The notes beneath the pieces were generated by a model that made no database searches, was not told the DNA's origin, and saw nothing but the letters and a program-made list of their open reading frames with translations. This document shows positions 20,278 to 29,815 of a stretch of 64,000 bases of DNA, one piece after another. How positions within the stretch are numbered: position 1 is the first letter of the stretch; the number at the start of each line of letters is the position of its first letter. Both the position numbers and the translations under genes were made by a program. Source of the DNA: Vibrio fluvialis (GTDB lineage Bacteria; Pseudomonadota; Gammaproteobacteria; Enterobacterales; Vibrionaceae); the NCBI RefSeq assembly GCF_900460245.1, contig NZ_UHIP01000001.1, positions 744,001 to 808,000 on the forward strand, in the 5' to 3' direction.

Positions 20278-20314
20278 ATGATTCGCATCATTAATAAAAA
20301 TATTTCTCATTAAC
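20278..20314 (+). promoter_or_regulatory. Fur-box-like region before feoA
   Basis: Two overlapping AT-rich elements: ATGATTCGCATCAT (palindromic) at 20278-20291, and a 19-mer at 20296-20314 ending TTTCTCATTAAC that agrees with a common Fur-box variant at 14 of 19 positions by my count. Repression of feo by iron-loaded Fur is known in related bacteria. Confidence 0.5.
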
Positions 20315-20336
20315 AATACGATTGCGTGTGGCTACG

Positions 20337-20564
20337 ATGAAATTGTCTGATTTAAATGCGGGAGAGTCCGGCCTTATTCTGGCGCTCAATGGGCTTTCTA
20401 CCGATGTACGAAAAAAACTCATGGTGATGGGATTGTTGCCAAACACTCAGGTGACACTGATTCGCCGCGCTCCGATGGGTGACCCATTACAGGTTGAAGT
20501 GCGCGGTGTGTCCATTGCGGTACGTGAAAGTATTGCCGCAGCGATTGATGTGGAGAAAGCGTGA
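20337..20564 (+). CDS. feoA: Ferrous iron transport protein A
   Basis: A 75-residue SH3-like protein that supports FeoB. KLMVMGLLPNTQVTLIRRAPMGDPLQVEVRG is the conserved core (the typical MGL and APxGDPL motifs). I chose the ATG at 20337 (MKLSDLNAG) over an upstream in-frame TTG because it fits the family. The stop overlaps the feoB start (TGATG). Confidence 0.93.
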   Translation: MKLSDLNAGESGLILALNGLSTDVRKKLMVMGLLPNTQVTLIRRAPMGDPLQVEVRGVSIAVRESIAAAIDVEKA

Positions 20565-22834
20565 TGCAGTATAACGTTTTAACCGTTGGTAACCCGAACA
20601 GTGGCAAAACCACCCTGTTTAATGGTCTGACTGGCGCTAAGCAGCAAGTCGGAAACTGGGCTGGTGTGACGGTGGAAAAAAAGACGGGTCGTTACCAGCA
20701 TTCTGGTGATGAGTTCCGGCTCACCGATCTTCCGGGCATTTATGCACTCGACAGTGGCAATGACAGCAACAGCATTGATGAGTCCATTGCGTCACGCGCG
20801 GTGCTCACCCATCCAGCCGACCTGATTATCAACGTGGTTGATGTGACTTGTCTGGAACGCAGCCTTTATATGACATTACAACTGCGTGAGCTTGGCCGCC
20901 CGATGGTGGTGGTACTGAACAAAATGGATGCGCTCAAGCGTGAGCGTCAGACCATTGATGTGAAAAAGCTCGAGAAAGCGATTGGTTGTCCGGTGTTCAC
21001 ACTGTCTGCCAATAACAAAGGTCAGGTTCGTCAATTTAAAGAGAAACTTCACAAAGTTGTGGTGCAGGGCATTGCCCTTGAACAGCTGGATTTAAATTAC
21101 GGTGATGACTTTGAAGCGTCAATCGCTCGCCTCGCTCCGCTGTTTTCGGATCAGGAAGTTTCTGCTCGCGCTCTGGCGATTCGCTCACTGGAAAACGATC
21201 TGTTGGTGATCAACAGCCTCGAGCAAACTTACCGCGAGCAGATCGCTAACGAACAACGCCTTTGTGCGATGGATATCGACCTTCATGTCGCCGATTGTAA
21301 ATACACCTATCTACATCAACTCTGCCAGAAAGTGCGTCGCAGCGAAGGTAAATTGAGCCACAGCTTTACGGAAAAAGCGGATCGCTTTGTCCTCAATAAG
21401 TGGATTGGTGTGCCATTCTTCTTCGTGGTTATGTACCTGATGTTTATGTTCTCCATCAATATTGGCAGTGCTTTTATCGACTTCTTCGATATCGGGGTTG
21501 GTGCGTTGCTGGTGGATGGTGGTCACTATCTGTTGGATGGGCATCTGCCGGTCTGGCTGGTCACCATTCTGGCTGATGGTATCGGCGGTGGTATTCAAAC
21601 CGTGGCAACCTTTATTCCGGTGATCGCCTGTTTGTATCTGTTCCTGGCGGTGTTAGAAAGTTCAGGTTACATGTCGCGCGCGGCGTTTGTGCTGGATAAA
21701 GTGATGCAGAAAATCGGCCTGCCGGGCAAAGCATTTGTCCCGCTGGTACTCAGCTTTGGCTGTAACGTGCCTGCGATCATGGCAACGCGAACGCTTGATC
21801 AAGAGCGTGAACGCAAGTTAGCCGCATCTATGGCTCCGTTTATGTCGTGTGGTGCGCGTCTGCCGGTATACGCACTCTTTGCCGCAGCGTTCTTCCCGGA
21901 AAGCGGCCAGAATGTCGTGTTTGCCTTGTACTTGCTGGGTATTGTTGCGGCAGTCTTTACTGGTTGGGTACTGAAGAAAACGTTGTTCCCGGGGTCGAGT
22001 GACAATCTGGTGATGGAGATGCCGGATTACGAAGTGCCTACGCTGCAAAACGTGCTGATCAAAACCTGGCAGAAGCTGAAACGTTTTGTTCTTGGCGCAG
22101 GTAAAACCATCGTGATTGTGGTGGCGATTCTGAGCTTTTTGAACTCGGTAGGTACCGACGGCTCATTTGGCAACGAAGACAGTGACAACTCTGTGCTTTC
22201 TAAAGCGGCGCAAGTGGTGACGCCGGTGTTCGAACCGATTGGCATCAATCATGATAACTGGCAGGCAACTGTGGGTATCATTACTGGCATTTTTGCCAAA
22301 GAAGCGGTGGTGGGGACGCTGAACAACCTTTACACCTCAGCACAAGGCGATGATGCCGAGTACGATCTGATAGGCAGCCTGCAAGATGCGGTCATGTCGA
22401 TCCCTGAAAACTTGATGGGTCTGAACTTCTCTGATCCATTAGGCATTGAAGTCGGTGATTTATCAGACAGCGCATCGGTGGCTCAAGATCAGGAAGTGGA
22501 TGCTTCCATCTTCGGTAACTTGAACAACCATTTTGTCACTGGCTATGCAGCGTTCTCGTACCTGATCTTTATTCTGCTTTACACGCCTTGTGTGGCGGCG
22601 ATGGGGGCTTATGTGCGTGAGTTTGGTACGCGATATGCGCGCTTTATTGCGGTGTGGACGATGGGGCTGGCTTACGCATCCGCAGCGCTGTTTAACCAGG
22701 CTGCTCACTTTAGTGAATCGCCAGTCACCAGTGCCAGCTGGATTGGCGGTATTTTACTGGGGTGTGCACTGGTTTACAGCCTGCTTAAACGGGCTGGACG
22801 TAAACAGCAACGTCTTGAGGTACAGATGGCATGA
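20564..22834 (+). CDS. feoB: Ferrous iron transporter B
   Basis: Main Fe(II) permease of the inner membrane, about 756 residues. The N-terminal G domain has G1 GNPNSGKTT, G3 LTDLPGIYAL and G4 LNKMDAL. It is followed by a helical spacer and a membrane region with two Gate motifs; CNVPAIMATR and PFMSCGARLPVYALF are typical. The cysteines in the Gate segments are kept. Starts one base into the feoA stop and ends overlapping feoC by 4 bases. Confidence 0.96.
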   Translation: MQYNVLTVGNPNSGKTTLFNGLTGAKQQVGNWAGVTVEKKTGRYQHSGDEFRLTDLPGIYALDSGNDSNSIDESIASRAVLTHPADLIINVVDVTCLERSLYMTLQLRELGRPMVVVLNKMDALKRERQTIDVKKLEKAIGCPVFTLSANNKGQVRQFKEKLHKVVVQGIALEQLDLNYGDDFEASIARLAPLFSDQEVSARALAIRSLENDLLVINSLEQTYREQIANEQRLCAMDIDLHVADCKYTYLHQLCQKVRRSEGKLSHSFTEKADRFVLNKWIGVPFFFVVMYLMFMFSINIGSAFIDFFDIGVGALLVDGGHYLLDGHLPVWLVTILADGIGGGIQTVATFIPVIACLYLFLAVLESSGYMSRAAFVLDKVMQKIGLPGKAFVPLVLSFGCNVPAIMATRTLDQERERKLAASMAPFMSCGARLPVYALFAAAFFPESGQNVVFALYLLGIVAAVFTGWVLKKTLFPGSSDNLVMEMPDYEVPTLQNVLIKTWQKLKRFVLGAGKTIVIVVAILSFLNSVGTDGSFGNEDSDNSVLSKAAQVVTPVFEPIGINHDNWQATVGIITGIFAKEAVVGTLNNLYTSAQGDDAEYDLIGSLQDAVMSIPENLMGLNFSDPLGIEVGDLSDSASVAQDQEVDASIFGNLNNHFVTGYAAFSYLIFILLYTPCVAAMGAYVREFGTRYARFIAVWTMGLAYASAALFNQAAHFSESPVTSASWIGGILLGCALVYSLLKRAGRKQQRLEVQMA

Positions 22835-23061
22835 TTTTGACTGAGCTAAAACAAGCGATTGAGGCGCAGAGCGGTATTTCGCGCAAAGAGCTCGCGAAAC
22901 GTTTTGCGCTCAGTGAAGACGGTGTGGACGCGATGCTCGCGGTGTGGATCAAAAAAGGTGTCATTTCTCGTTTTATTGACACCAATGCCGCGCAGAAGGT
23001 TACCCGGATTCGATATTCGCTCAATCAGGCTCAGGGCTTATCCGTAACTGTGACCATGTAG
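22831..23061 (+). CDS. feoC: FeoC-like small winged-helix protein
   Basis: A 76-residue winged-helix protein that partners FeoB. ISRKELAKRFALSEDGVDAMLAVWIKKGVISRF forms the HTH. Unlike enterobacterial FeoC it has no cysteines, so it cannot hold an Fe-S cluster; this agrees with what is known for V. cholerae FeoC, which binds FeoB. Overlaps feoB (ATGA). Confidence 0.9.
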   Translation: MILTELKQAIEAQSGISRKELAKRFALSEDGVDAMLAVWIKKGVISRFIDTNAAQKVTRIRYSLNQAQGLSVTVTM

Positions 23062-23072
23062 TTGATAAGAAC

Positions 23073-23096
23073 AAAGCCGCTTCGCGCGGCTTTTTT
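23073..23096 (+). terminator. Terminator of feoABC
   Basis: AAAGCCGC and GCGGCTTT pair around TTCGC, followed by T6. It lies directly before the end of the converging HIT gene. Confidence 0.85.
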
Positions 23097-23103
23097 ATGG
23101 CTA

Positions 23104-23532
23104 TTAAACGTTGACGAACAGTGAGCTCAACGAGAGCACGTTACGCAGTTTAGTCAGCATCAAGTCTTGTTCTGCTTCACTGCGACGTTCACCTTTGGTG
23201 TTGCCCCACACTGGGCCTGGCCAGGCAATGTCATCCTGGAAGCGGGCGATGTGGTGGATATGCAGTTGTGGAACCATGTTACCCAGCGCACCCAGATTGA
23301 GTTTGTCCGGCTGAAACAGCGCTTCGAGCGCTTGGTTCACCGCTTGCGACTCTAACAGGAATTGCTGCTGTTCATGCATCGGTAAGTGATGCAGCTCTTT
23401 CAGATTCGCCTTTTTCGGAACCAGAATGACCCAAGGCACCGCTGCGTCTTTATGCAGCAGAGCGACACACAAAGGGAAATGGCCAATGACATCGGTATCT
23501 TTTGCTAACTGAGGATGAAGTTCGAAACTCAT
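23104..23532 (-). CDS. HIT domain-containing protein
   Basis: A 142-residue histidine-triad nucleotide-binding protein. The signature reads QLHIHHIARF rather than the textbook HxHxHxx, with glutamine at the first position, a variant I associate with a proteobacterial HIT subfamily. The N-terminal half (FPLCVALLHKDAAVPWVILVP) is typical of the fold. The substrate is unknown. Lies downstream of argS on the same strand but beyond the argS terminator. Confidence 0.88.
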   Translation of the reverse strand: MSFELHPQLAKDTDVIGHFPLCVALLHKDAAVPWVILVPKKANLKELHHLPMHEQQQFLLESQAVNQALEALFQPDKLNLGALGNMVPQLHIHHIARFQDDIAWPGPVWGNTKGERRSEAEQDLMLTKLRNVLSLSSLFVNV

Positions 23533-23593
23533 GGTGATGATCCGTTAATGGTTGATGCCGTCGGAGTGCGACAGAAGTGGCCATTATACGCCA

Positions 23594-23625
23594 ATAAAAA
23601 AGGCTGACACTATGTGCCAGCCTTT
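23594..23625 (-). terminator. Terminator of argS
   Basis: On the minus strand AAAGGCTGGCAC and GTGTCAGCCTTT form a long stem with one mismatch and an ATA loop, followed by TTTTTTATTG. Confidence 0.85.
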
Positions 23626-23645
23626 GAATATTCTCAATTTTGCAA

Positions 23646-25379
23646 TTACATGCGTTCTAGGGTGTTGATCCCCAGTAGAGACAGGCCTTGCTTGATGGTC
23701 TTCGCGGTCAGCGCAGCCAGTTTCAGGCGGCTCTGTTTCAGGCTCTCATCTTCGGCAATCAGGATCGGGCAAGCTTCGTAGAAGCTAGAGAATTGACCCG
23801 CCAGTTCGAACAGGTAGCTACACAGAATGTGCGGCTGACCTTCACGAGATATAGATTGTACCGCTTCTTCAAATTGCAGCAGTTTGGCGATCAGTGCTTT
23901 CTCTTTCTCTTCAGTGATCTTGATGTCACCCGTCAGGTTGTCTGGTGAAACGCCTGCTTTTGCGAAGATAGACGCGACACGTGTGTACGCGTACTGCATG
24001 TATGGCGCGGTGTTACCTTCGAACGCCAGCATGTTGTCCCAGTCAAACACGTAGTCAGTGGTACGGTGTTTAGACAGGTCTGCGTATTTCACTGCAGCCA
24101 TCGCGACCGTGGTGGCGATCTCTGCTTTCTCGTCTGCGTCTAAATCCGGGTTTTTCGATTCGATCAGCGCTTTTGCACGTTCTTCGGCTTCATCGAGCAG
24201 ATCTGCCAGACGAACCGTGCCGCCAGCACGTGTCTTGAATGGGCGCCCATCTTTGCCCAGCATCATACCGAATGCGTGATGTTCCAGAGTCACGGCTTCA
24301 GGCACGTAACCGGCTTTACGCACGATAGTCCACGCTTGCATCAGGTGCTGGTGCTGACGAGAGTCGATGAAGTACAGCACACGATCCGCGCCCAGCGTTT
24401 CGTAACGGTATTTCGCACAGGCGATGTCTGTTGTGGTGTAAAGGAAGCCGCCATCGCGCTTCTGTATGATCACACCCATAGGCTCGCCGTCTTTGTTTTT
24501 GAACTCTTCGAGGAAGACCACTTGCGCGCCGTCATCTTCTTGGGCCAGACCTTTTTGTTTGAGGTCAGCCACGATGCCTGGAAGCATGTCGTTGTACATG
24601 CTTTCGCCCATGACGTCATCACGAGTCAATGATACGTTCAGACGATCGTAGTTGCGTTGGTTTTGAATCATGGTCACGTCGACCAGTTTCTTCCACATGT
24701 CGAGACAGAATGCGTCACCGCCTTGCAGTTTCACTACGTAGTTACGTGCTCTTTCCGCAAACTCTGCATCTTCGTCGTACAGCTTTTTCGATTCACGGTA
24801 GAAGGCTTCCAGGTCAGACAGTTCCATCGACACTTCGCCAGACTCTTGCTGCACACGCTCAAGGTTTGCGATCAGCATGCCGAACTGAGTGCCCCAGTCG
24901 CCGATGTGGTTAGCGCGAATGACTTTGTGGCCCAGGAATTCCAGGGTACGAACCACCGCGTCACCGATGATGGTTGAACGCAGGTGACCTACGTGCATTT
25001 CTTTGGCTACGTTCGGCGCTGAGTAGTCAGCCACGATAGTTTGTTGTGCTTCTTGCGCTACACCCAGACGCTCATCAGCAAGGGCCGCATCGGCTTGTTT
25101 AGCCAGGAACTCTTCACTCAGGAAAATGTTGATGAAACCTGGGCCCGCGATTTCGGTTTTGCTCGCGATACCGTCTAAATCAAGCACGTCGATGACTTTT
25201 TGCGCGAATTCTCGCGGATTAGTACCTAACTGTTTTGCAACGCCCATTACGCCGTTGGCCTGATAATCACCAAACTGTGGTTTTGCGGATTGGCGAACAG
25301 CTGCAGGGCTGCCTGCAGGTGCGCCAGCGGCTTCAAGAGCCTGAGATACTTTGTCATTAATCAGTGCTTGGATATTCAC
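23646..25379 (-). CDS. argS: Arginine-tRNA ligase
   Basis: Charges tRNA-Arg in the cytoplasm. Class I synthetase with the HIGH-like sequence [11 protein letters not shown] and the family's N-terminal Add-1 domain; the C-terminal anticodon-binding domain ends [13 protein letters not shown] take the GTG at 25379 as the start: it gives 577 residues, the same length as E. coli ArgS (both NIQAL... after the first residue), and an AAGGA site lies 7 bases upstream. Divergent from yecM, as in E. coli where the two genes are also neighbours. Confidence 0.96.
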   Translation of the reverse strand: MNIQALINDKVSQALEAAGAPAGSPAAVRQSAKPQFGDYQANGVMGVAKQLGTNPREFAQKVIDVLDLDGIASKTEIAGPGFINIFLSEEFLAKQADAALADERLGVAQEAQQTIVADYSAPNVAKEMHVGHLRSTIIGDAVVRTLEFLGHKVIRANHIGDWGTQFGMLIANLERVQQESGEVSMELSDLEAFYRESKKLYDEDAEFAERARNYVVKLQGGDAFCLDMWKKLVDVTMIQNQRNYDRLNVSLTRDDVMGESMYNDMLPGIVADLKQKGLAQEDDGAQVVFLEEFKNKDGEPMGVIIQKRDGGFLYTTTDIACAKYRYETLGADRVLYFIDSRQHQHLMQAWTIVRKAGYVPEAVTLEHHAFGMMLGKDGRPFKTRAGGTVRLADLLDEAEERAKALIESKNPDLDADEKAEIATTVAMAAVKYADLSKHRTTDYVFDWDNMLAFEGNTAPYMQYAYTRVASIFAKAGVSPDNLTGDIKITEEKEKALIAKLLQFEEAVQSISREGQPHILCSYLFELAGQFSSFYEACPILIAEDESLKQSRLKLAALTAKTIKQGLSLLGINTLERM

Positions 25380-25585
25380 ACGCGTGTCCTTCAATTCTGG
25401 GAATTGGTTGGGTATGCATTTTATTCACTGGGCAGTAGTGAATGCATATCTCGATTTTGTTCATAAATTGGCGCACATGATAGCAATTTTATTACTGGGC
25501 TTATAGGGACAAAATTACGAAATTTTCTACTTTTCGATTGAATCTTGGTAACATCGACGACAAATCATTATTTTGGGTAGTTAAA

Positions 25586-26179
25586 ATGCTTCAGTCGCTG
25601 ATGGAATCAGGTCTTCATCCTGTTCAAATGAAAGACAAACTCGCTGAATTCATGCATAAAATGCAGCAATTATCCGAGCTTTTGCATATCGATTTGTCAA
25701 ACCACACGCTGGACCACATTGCACTCAGAATCAACGAAATGCATCTTGCCAAAGCGGCGCATCTGGAATGGCTAAAAGAGGGCGAGGAAATCTCCTGCGC
25801 GCAGATTAACGGCCGTCCAATCATTGTCATTGCGTTTGACCAGCCATTGGCTGCGGCGCAATGGACGATTGAATGCCTGGAACTGCCTTATCCGGCACCG
25901 GGGAAAACTTATCCGGATCAGAGCTGGGAACATGTGGAGTTTGTGGTGCCGTCTGAAGCGCAGACCGCGGATGACTTTCTGGCTGACCTACACCAGCAGT
26001 TTCCCGCTCTGGCGCAGCAGTGGTCACAGTTGGCTGAACTTGGTGTGAAAACCAAACTCTCGAGCCCGAAAGGTGAGGGTGAACGCTTGAACAACCCAAC
26101 GGTGGCGTTCAAATGGCAGGGCGTGTGTATTAAACTGCACCCCTATACCCTCAAAGCCATTGTTGAATCAGAACGTTAA
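25586..26179 (+). CDS. yecM: YecM family protein (VOC-like fold)
   Basis: About 197 residues, similar in length to E. coli YecM, which has a glyoxalase/VOC-like metal-binding fold and no settled function. Conserved pieces are HIDLSNHTLDHIALRIN, SWEHVEFVVP and NNPTVAFKWQGVCIKLHP, whose histidines and glutamate would form the metal site. I prefer the ATG at 25586 (MLQSLMESG); an earlier ATG at 25538 would add 16 residues. Its end overlaps the converging protease gene by 4 bases. Confidence 0.88.
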   Translation: MLQSLMESGLHPVQMKDKLAEFMHKMQQLSELLHIDLSNHTLDHIALRINEMHLAKAAHLEWLKEGEEISCAQINGRPIIVIAFDQPLAAAQWTIECLELPYPAPGKTYPDQSWEHVEFVVPSEAQTADDFLADLHQQFPALAQQWSQLAELGVKTKLSSPKGEGERLNNPTVAFKWQGVCIKLHPYTLKAIVESER

Positions 26180-28956
26180 CCGAGATCGTAGGCTTTCGGG
26201 CGCAACTGAAACTCTTCAATCGACCCGATTTCCTGTCCCAGACTCAGCGGCTCTGCCTCTTCGTGAGCATTGCCCTGAGTATGCATAATAAGACGGTTGG
26301 CGGTCCGCGGTTTAAGCTCGTTAACCACAAAGCGAATCATGTCGGAGCGGCTGAGCTGCTTCAGCTCTTCTAATACCACTTCCCGTTGATCGAACGTCCA
26401 GTCTTTATTGCCGATGGCAACCCACAGACGTTGAGCCCGTGTGCGCAGCGTCGGGTCCGGTGTCGCTATCTGATTCCACAAACCGCGTTTACTGCTGTGC
26501 CATTGATATTCGTTAAGCTCCAGCAACACCATGTAAAAAGCATTGAGGAATTCGTCGATGGAACGAATCAGATCGGCGGGGGCAGCATTCGGCGACTGCA
26601 CATACAGCACCATACCCGGATGACGGTTGAGCGGCATATTACCTGTGCCAACCATGTAACCCAGTTGCTGCTTAGTGCGGATTTCGTGGAAGAAGGTGGC
26701 CGACATCAGGTGATTTGCCAGTGAGTAGAGCGCAATACTGCGCGGCTCGGTGTCTTTGGACTGGTAATACACCACAATCGCCGAGTCGTCCTGATCGCAA
26801 CTGACTTCGCGCTGAAAGGTACCATTGTGGCCCAGCATCACCAGCGGACGTAGTGACTCTTCATAGGTTTGATTCTTGACGCGCAGCGCGTCTTTTAGTA
26901 CTTCGGCCATGGCATGAGCGTCCTGCTTCTGCCAGTCACCGTAAACAAACATCTCGATGTGCAATTGAGCGATGATCTTCTCAACGAACTCGGCCAGTTC
27001 ACTGACTTCAATCGTTTCCAACGCGTCCAGCAACTGGCCGTATGGCGGGTTATTGGGCTGCAGCAGGCCAGTCATGGCGTTGAAAAGCTGTGAAATCGGC
27101 CGGTCGTGGGCGGCGTTGCGCCAGTTACGTAGCAGTTGTTGCTTGATGGTTTCGAAGCGCTTCTCGCTGAACTCGCGACGGGCAAATTTGTCGAGAATCA
27201 TCTTCATCAGCTGAGGCTGCTTCTGACTGAAGCCCGAGATAGTCAGCGTGACACCGCCTTGATGGGCATACATGTTGTAGCCCATACCCGCAATTTCAGC
27301 CTGATAAGTTTCTTTGGCCAGCGTGTCGAGGAACATTTCGACACACAAACGAGTGATGACGATGTTGCGAGTGCTGGCGACGGAATGTGGGCTATCAATG
27401 GCAATATAAATCACGCCCTTAGGGACGCGAAACTCGGTATCTTGCAGGTGCCACAAACGGAAACCTGGCAGATCCTGTAATATTTTCGGTAGCGTTTCTT
27501 GTTCGTTTTCCAGCGGCCGAGGGTCGAGCTGATCGCAGATGAACGGGTTTTCTGGTGGCAATAGCAACGGCAGAGATGCACTCTGCTGATTAAATTTCGC
27601 CATCTGCTCCGGGCTGAACGGGTGCACAGAGTATGGGGTGAAATACCAGTCGGCTTCGCTGTTGTAATCCTGTCCTTGCGTGATCAGGGTCGCGCGCAGA
27701 TTTTCTGGCACCAGATAGCTCAGAATTTCGTTGAGTAAAGCGTCATCGTACGCTTGCATCATGTAGTCGCCATAAATGGTGTCTTCCGCAGCGTAATGCT
27801 GCATATTGATCACCAGATGACTGACAATGTCGAGTGGGCGCGAGGTTTCCTGAAACCGAAATGCCGATTCCAACACCGCACGTTTTTCCATGTAGCGCCA
27901 TTCGTCTAAGCCGTTTTCACGAATCAGCGTTAAGGTCTCAAACATGGCTTGAATGATGTCATCAACATGTTCCAGACCGAGGGGAGTGAGCGTACAACTG
28001 ATGGAAAACTCACGGTAGTTGCTGCCGCTGGCGCCGCCGCCGGCAGACAACGAGGTAATCCAGCCTTTATCTTTCAAGGCCAGCAGCAGGCTGCCTTCAC
28101 CTTCATAGCCGATCAGATGGGCAAAATAGGAGAGTGGCTTACGCTGGTAATACGCGTCGGTGCTGGGCATCGGAAAGCTCAGGATGAGTTTGCGAATCTC
28201 TTTGAGTGGTTCGACATGAATCATCACGCCGGTTTGTTCCGGAGTCACAAACGGTTCGGTAATGGTCTTGTTCGCCAGATGGCGATTGGGAATGGCGGCA
28301 AATTTGTCGTTCGCCCATTGAGCCAATTCATCGAGGCTTTGCGGGCCCATTATCACTAACGTCATCAGGTCAGACGAATAATGTTGCTCATGGAACGCGA
28401 TGATTTCGTCGCGAATATTGCTGCCTTCACGATCGCCCAATGTTTCCAAATTACCGACCGAAAACTTCGCAAACGGGTGCTGCGGGTTGATGGTGGCTTT
28501 CTGTACCTGATACAAGCGGCGAGAATCGTCGTTCAGTTTCAGTTTGTATTCGGAGTCGACCGCCTGACGCTCCTTGTCCAGAGCCTCAGCATTAAACAGC
28601 GGCGCGGTAAAGAACTGACTGAAGCGATCGAGTGCCTTTTCAAACACGTTCGGCGAGACATCAAAGAAGAAGCACGTATGTTCTGTCCCTGTCCACGCAT
28701 TATTGGTACCACCGTGCTGATTAATTACGCTTTGAAATTCGCCCACTTTAGGGTATTTTCGCGTGCCTAAAAACAGCATGTGTTCAAGGTAATGTGCCAA
28801 ACCTTCACGGTCCGTCGGATCGTCAAAATGGCCAACTTTGACCGCTAAGGCTGCTGCAGATTTCTGGGCACTTTCATTGTGGATCAACAGCACACGCAAC
28901 GAATTGGACAGGGTCAGATGTCGGTAGCTATTTGAATCATTTGGGCTAATGTGCAC
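26176..28956 (-). CDS. Insulinase/pitrilysin family (M16) zinc metalloprotease
   Basis: About 926 residues with the inverted zinc motif HYLEHMLFLG (HxxEH) near residue 55 and the downstream glutamate in the EHTCFFFDV to AVDSEYKLKL region. Two M16 halves are apparent, the second inactive and ending around the LGYMVGTGN segment. No clear signal peptide, so the product is probably cytoplasmic, unlike E. coli pitrilysin. I take the GTG at 28956 as start: it has a GGAG site 7 bases upstream, and the 30 residues before it look unlike the family. Confidence 0.92.
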   Translation of the reverse strand: MHISPNDSNSYRHLTLSNSLRVLLIHNESAQKSAAALAVKVGHFDDPTDREGLAHYLEHMLFLGTRKYPKVGEFQSVINQHGGTNNAWTGTEHTCFFFDVSPNVFEKALDRFSQFFTAPLFNAEALDKERQAVDSEYKLKLNDDSRRLYQVQKATINPQHPFAKFSVGNLETLGDREGSNIRDEIIAFHEQHYSSDLMTLVIMGPQSLDELAQWANDKFAAIPNRHLANKTITEPFVTPEQTGVMIHVEPLKEIRKLILSFPMPSTDAYYQRKPLSYFAHLIGYEGEGSLLLALKDKGWITSLSAGGGASGSNYREFSISCTLTPLGLEHVDDIIQAMFETLTLIRENGLDEWRYMEKRAVLESAFRFQETSRPLDIVSHLVINMQHYAAEDTIYGDYMMQAYDDALLNEILSYLVPENLRATLITQGQDYNSEADWYFTPYSVHPFSPEQMAKFNQQSASLPLLLPPENPFICDQLDPRPLENEQETLPKILQDLPGFRLWHLQDTEFRVPKGVIYIAIDSPHSVASTRNIVITRLCVEMFLDTLAKETYQAEIAGMGYNMYAHQGGVTLTISGFSQKQPQLMKMILDKFARREFSEKRFETIKQQLLRNWRNAAHDRPISQLFNAMTGLLQPNNPPYGQLLDALETIEVSELAEFVEKIIAQLHIEMFVYGDWQKQDAHAMAEVLKDALRVKNQTYEESLRPLVMLGHNGTFQREVSCDQDDSAIVVYYQSKDTEPRSIALYSLANHLMSATFFHEIRTKQQLGYMVGTGNMPLNRHPGMVLYVQSPNAAPADLIRSIDEFLNAFYMVLLELNEYQWHSSKRGLWNQIATPDPTLRTRAQRLWVAIGNKDWTFDQREVVLEELKQLSRSDMIRFVVNELKPRTANRLIMHTQGNAHEEAEPLSLGQEIGSIEEFQLRPKAYDLG

Positions 28957-29172
28957 AGAAGTTCTCCGGTAGGGCTTTGATTTAAGTATGGCGTTGAAAC
29001 GATACGGCGCAAATTCAAGTCTGTGATTTTTTGAGCAGAATGTCATTCTAGTCCCAAAGATGACTTTTTAATAGACTGTTACCCCGGTCTAAGTCTTTAC
29101 GAACGGTGCTGTTATAATCAGCGGCAAAGCAGCCTCAGACTGCCTGTGTATAAGAGCAAATAGGTATACATA

Positions 29173-29640
29173 ATGAAAATTTTTATCATGCGTCACGGTG
29201 AGGCCCATCACTATGCAGCCAGTGATGCAGAGCGAGCTTTAACGGAGCGAGGTCGGAATGAATCGGTCGCGGTTGCCCGCGCCTGTATTGAGCAGCAAGA
29301 CCTACATCATTTCGATAAAGTTCTGGTCAGCCCTTATCTACGTGCTCAGCAAACCTGGCAGGAAATCTCTCGCTATTTTGCGGCAAGACAAGTGCAGGTA
29401 TGCGAGGACATCACGCCGTATGGTTCGGCCGATGAGGTGTTTGACTATGTCTCGGCACTGGTTGAACTGGAAGCATTAGACACGCTGCTGCTGGTATCGC
29501 ACCTGCCGCTGGTGGGTTATCTGGCGTCCGAATTTGTAGCAGATATGGTGCCGCCGATGTTCCCGACCTCGGGCTTGATGTGCATTGAGTTTGACCCTCA
29601 ATCGCGCCAGGGCAAAGTCGCCTGGAACGTGCACCCGTAA
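29173..29640 (+). CDS. sixA: Phosphohistidine phosphatase
   Basis: Removes phosphate from histidine phosphotransfer domains. The 155 residues belong to the histidine phosphatase (phosphoglycerate mutase-like) family: the catalytic RHGEAHHYA is at the N-terminus and LLVSHLPLVGYLASE holds the second histidine. ALTERGRNES and VSPYLRAQQTW are also typical of SixA. Single-gene unit with its own terminator. Confidence 0.93.
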   Translation: MKIFIMRHGEAHHYAASDAERALTERGRNESVAVARACIEQQDLHHFDKVLVSPYLRAQQTWQEISRYFAARQVQVCEDITPYGSADEVFDYVSALVELEALDTLLLVSHLPLVGYLASEFVADMVPPMFPTSGLMCIEFDPQSRQGKVAWNVHP

Positions 29641-29660
29641 TTTGCACGGTGCGAAAAGAA

Positions 29661-29686
29661 AAGGTTGTCTGCGGGCAGCCTTTTTT
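29661..29686 (+). terminator. Terminator of sixA
   Basis: AAGGTTGTC pairs with GGCAGCCTT (with G-U pairs) and is followed by T6. Confidence 0.75.
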
Positions 29687-29739
29687 ATTGGTCGCTGGCC
29701 TTAGATTTATCCCTCAGCCAAGTTTTTGACAGTTTCTCA

Positions 29740-29755
29740 TGGACTAAAAATTGCA
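29740..29755 (+). promoter_or_regulatory. Sigma-54 promoter of the flhA operon
   Basis: TGGACTAAAAATTGCA has GG and GC exactly 10 bases apart and closely follows the -24/-12 consensus TGGCAC-N5-TTGCA. It lies about 60 bases before flhA. Sigma-54 control of this flagellar class is established in vibrios. Confidence 0.8.
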
Positions 29756-29815
29756 TCATCGCGCTAACGCCTTGTTGCGTCGCTGAATTCTCAACCACTA
29801 ATAGCTTGCAGGCCT

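Noticed and set aside
28957..29046. Upstream extension of the M16 protease
   Set aside because: The GTG at 28956 has a good ribosome site and family-like start; the 30 extra residues are not a signal peptide.
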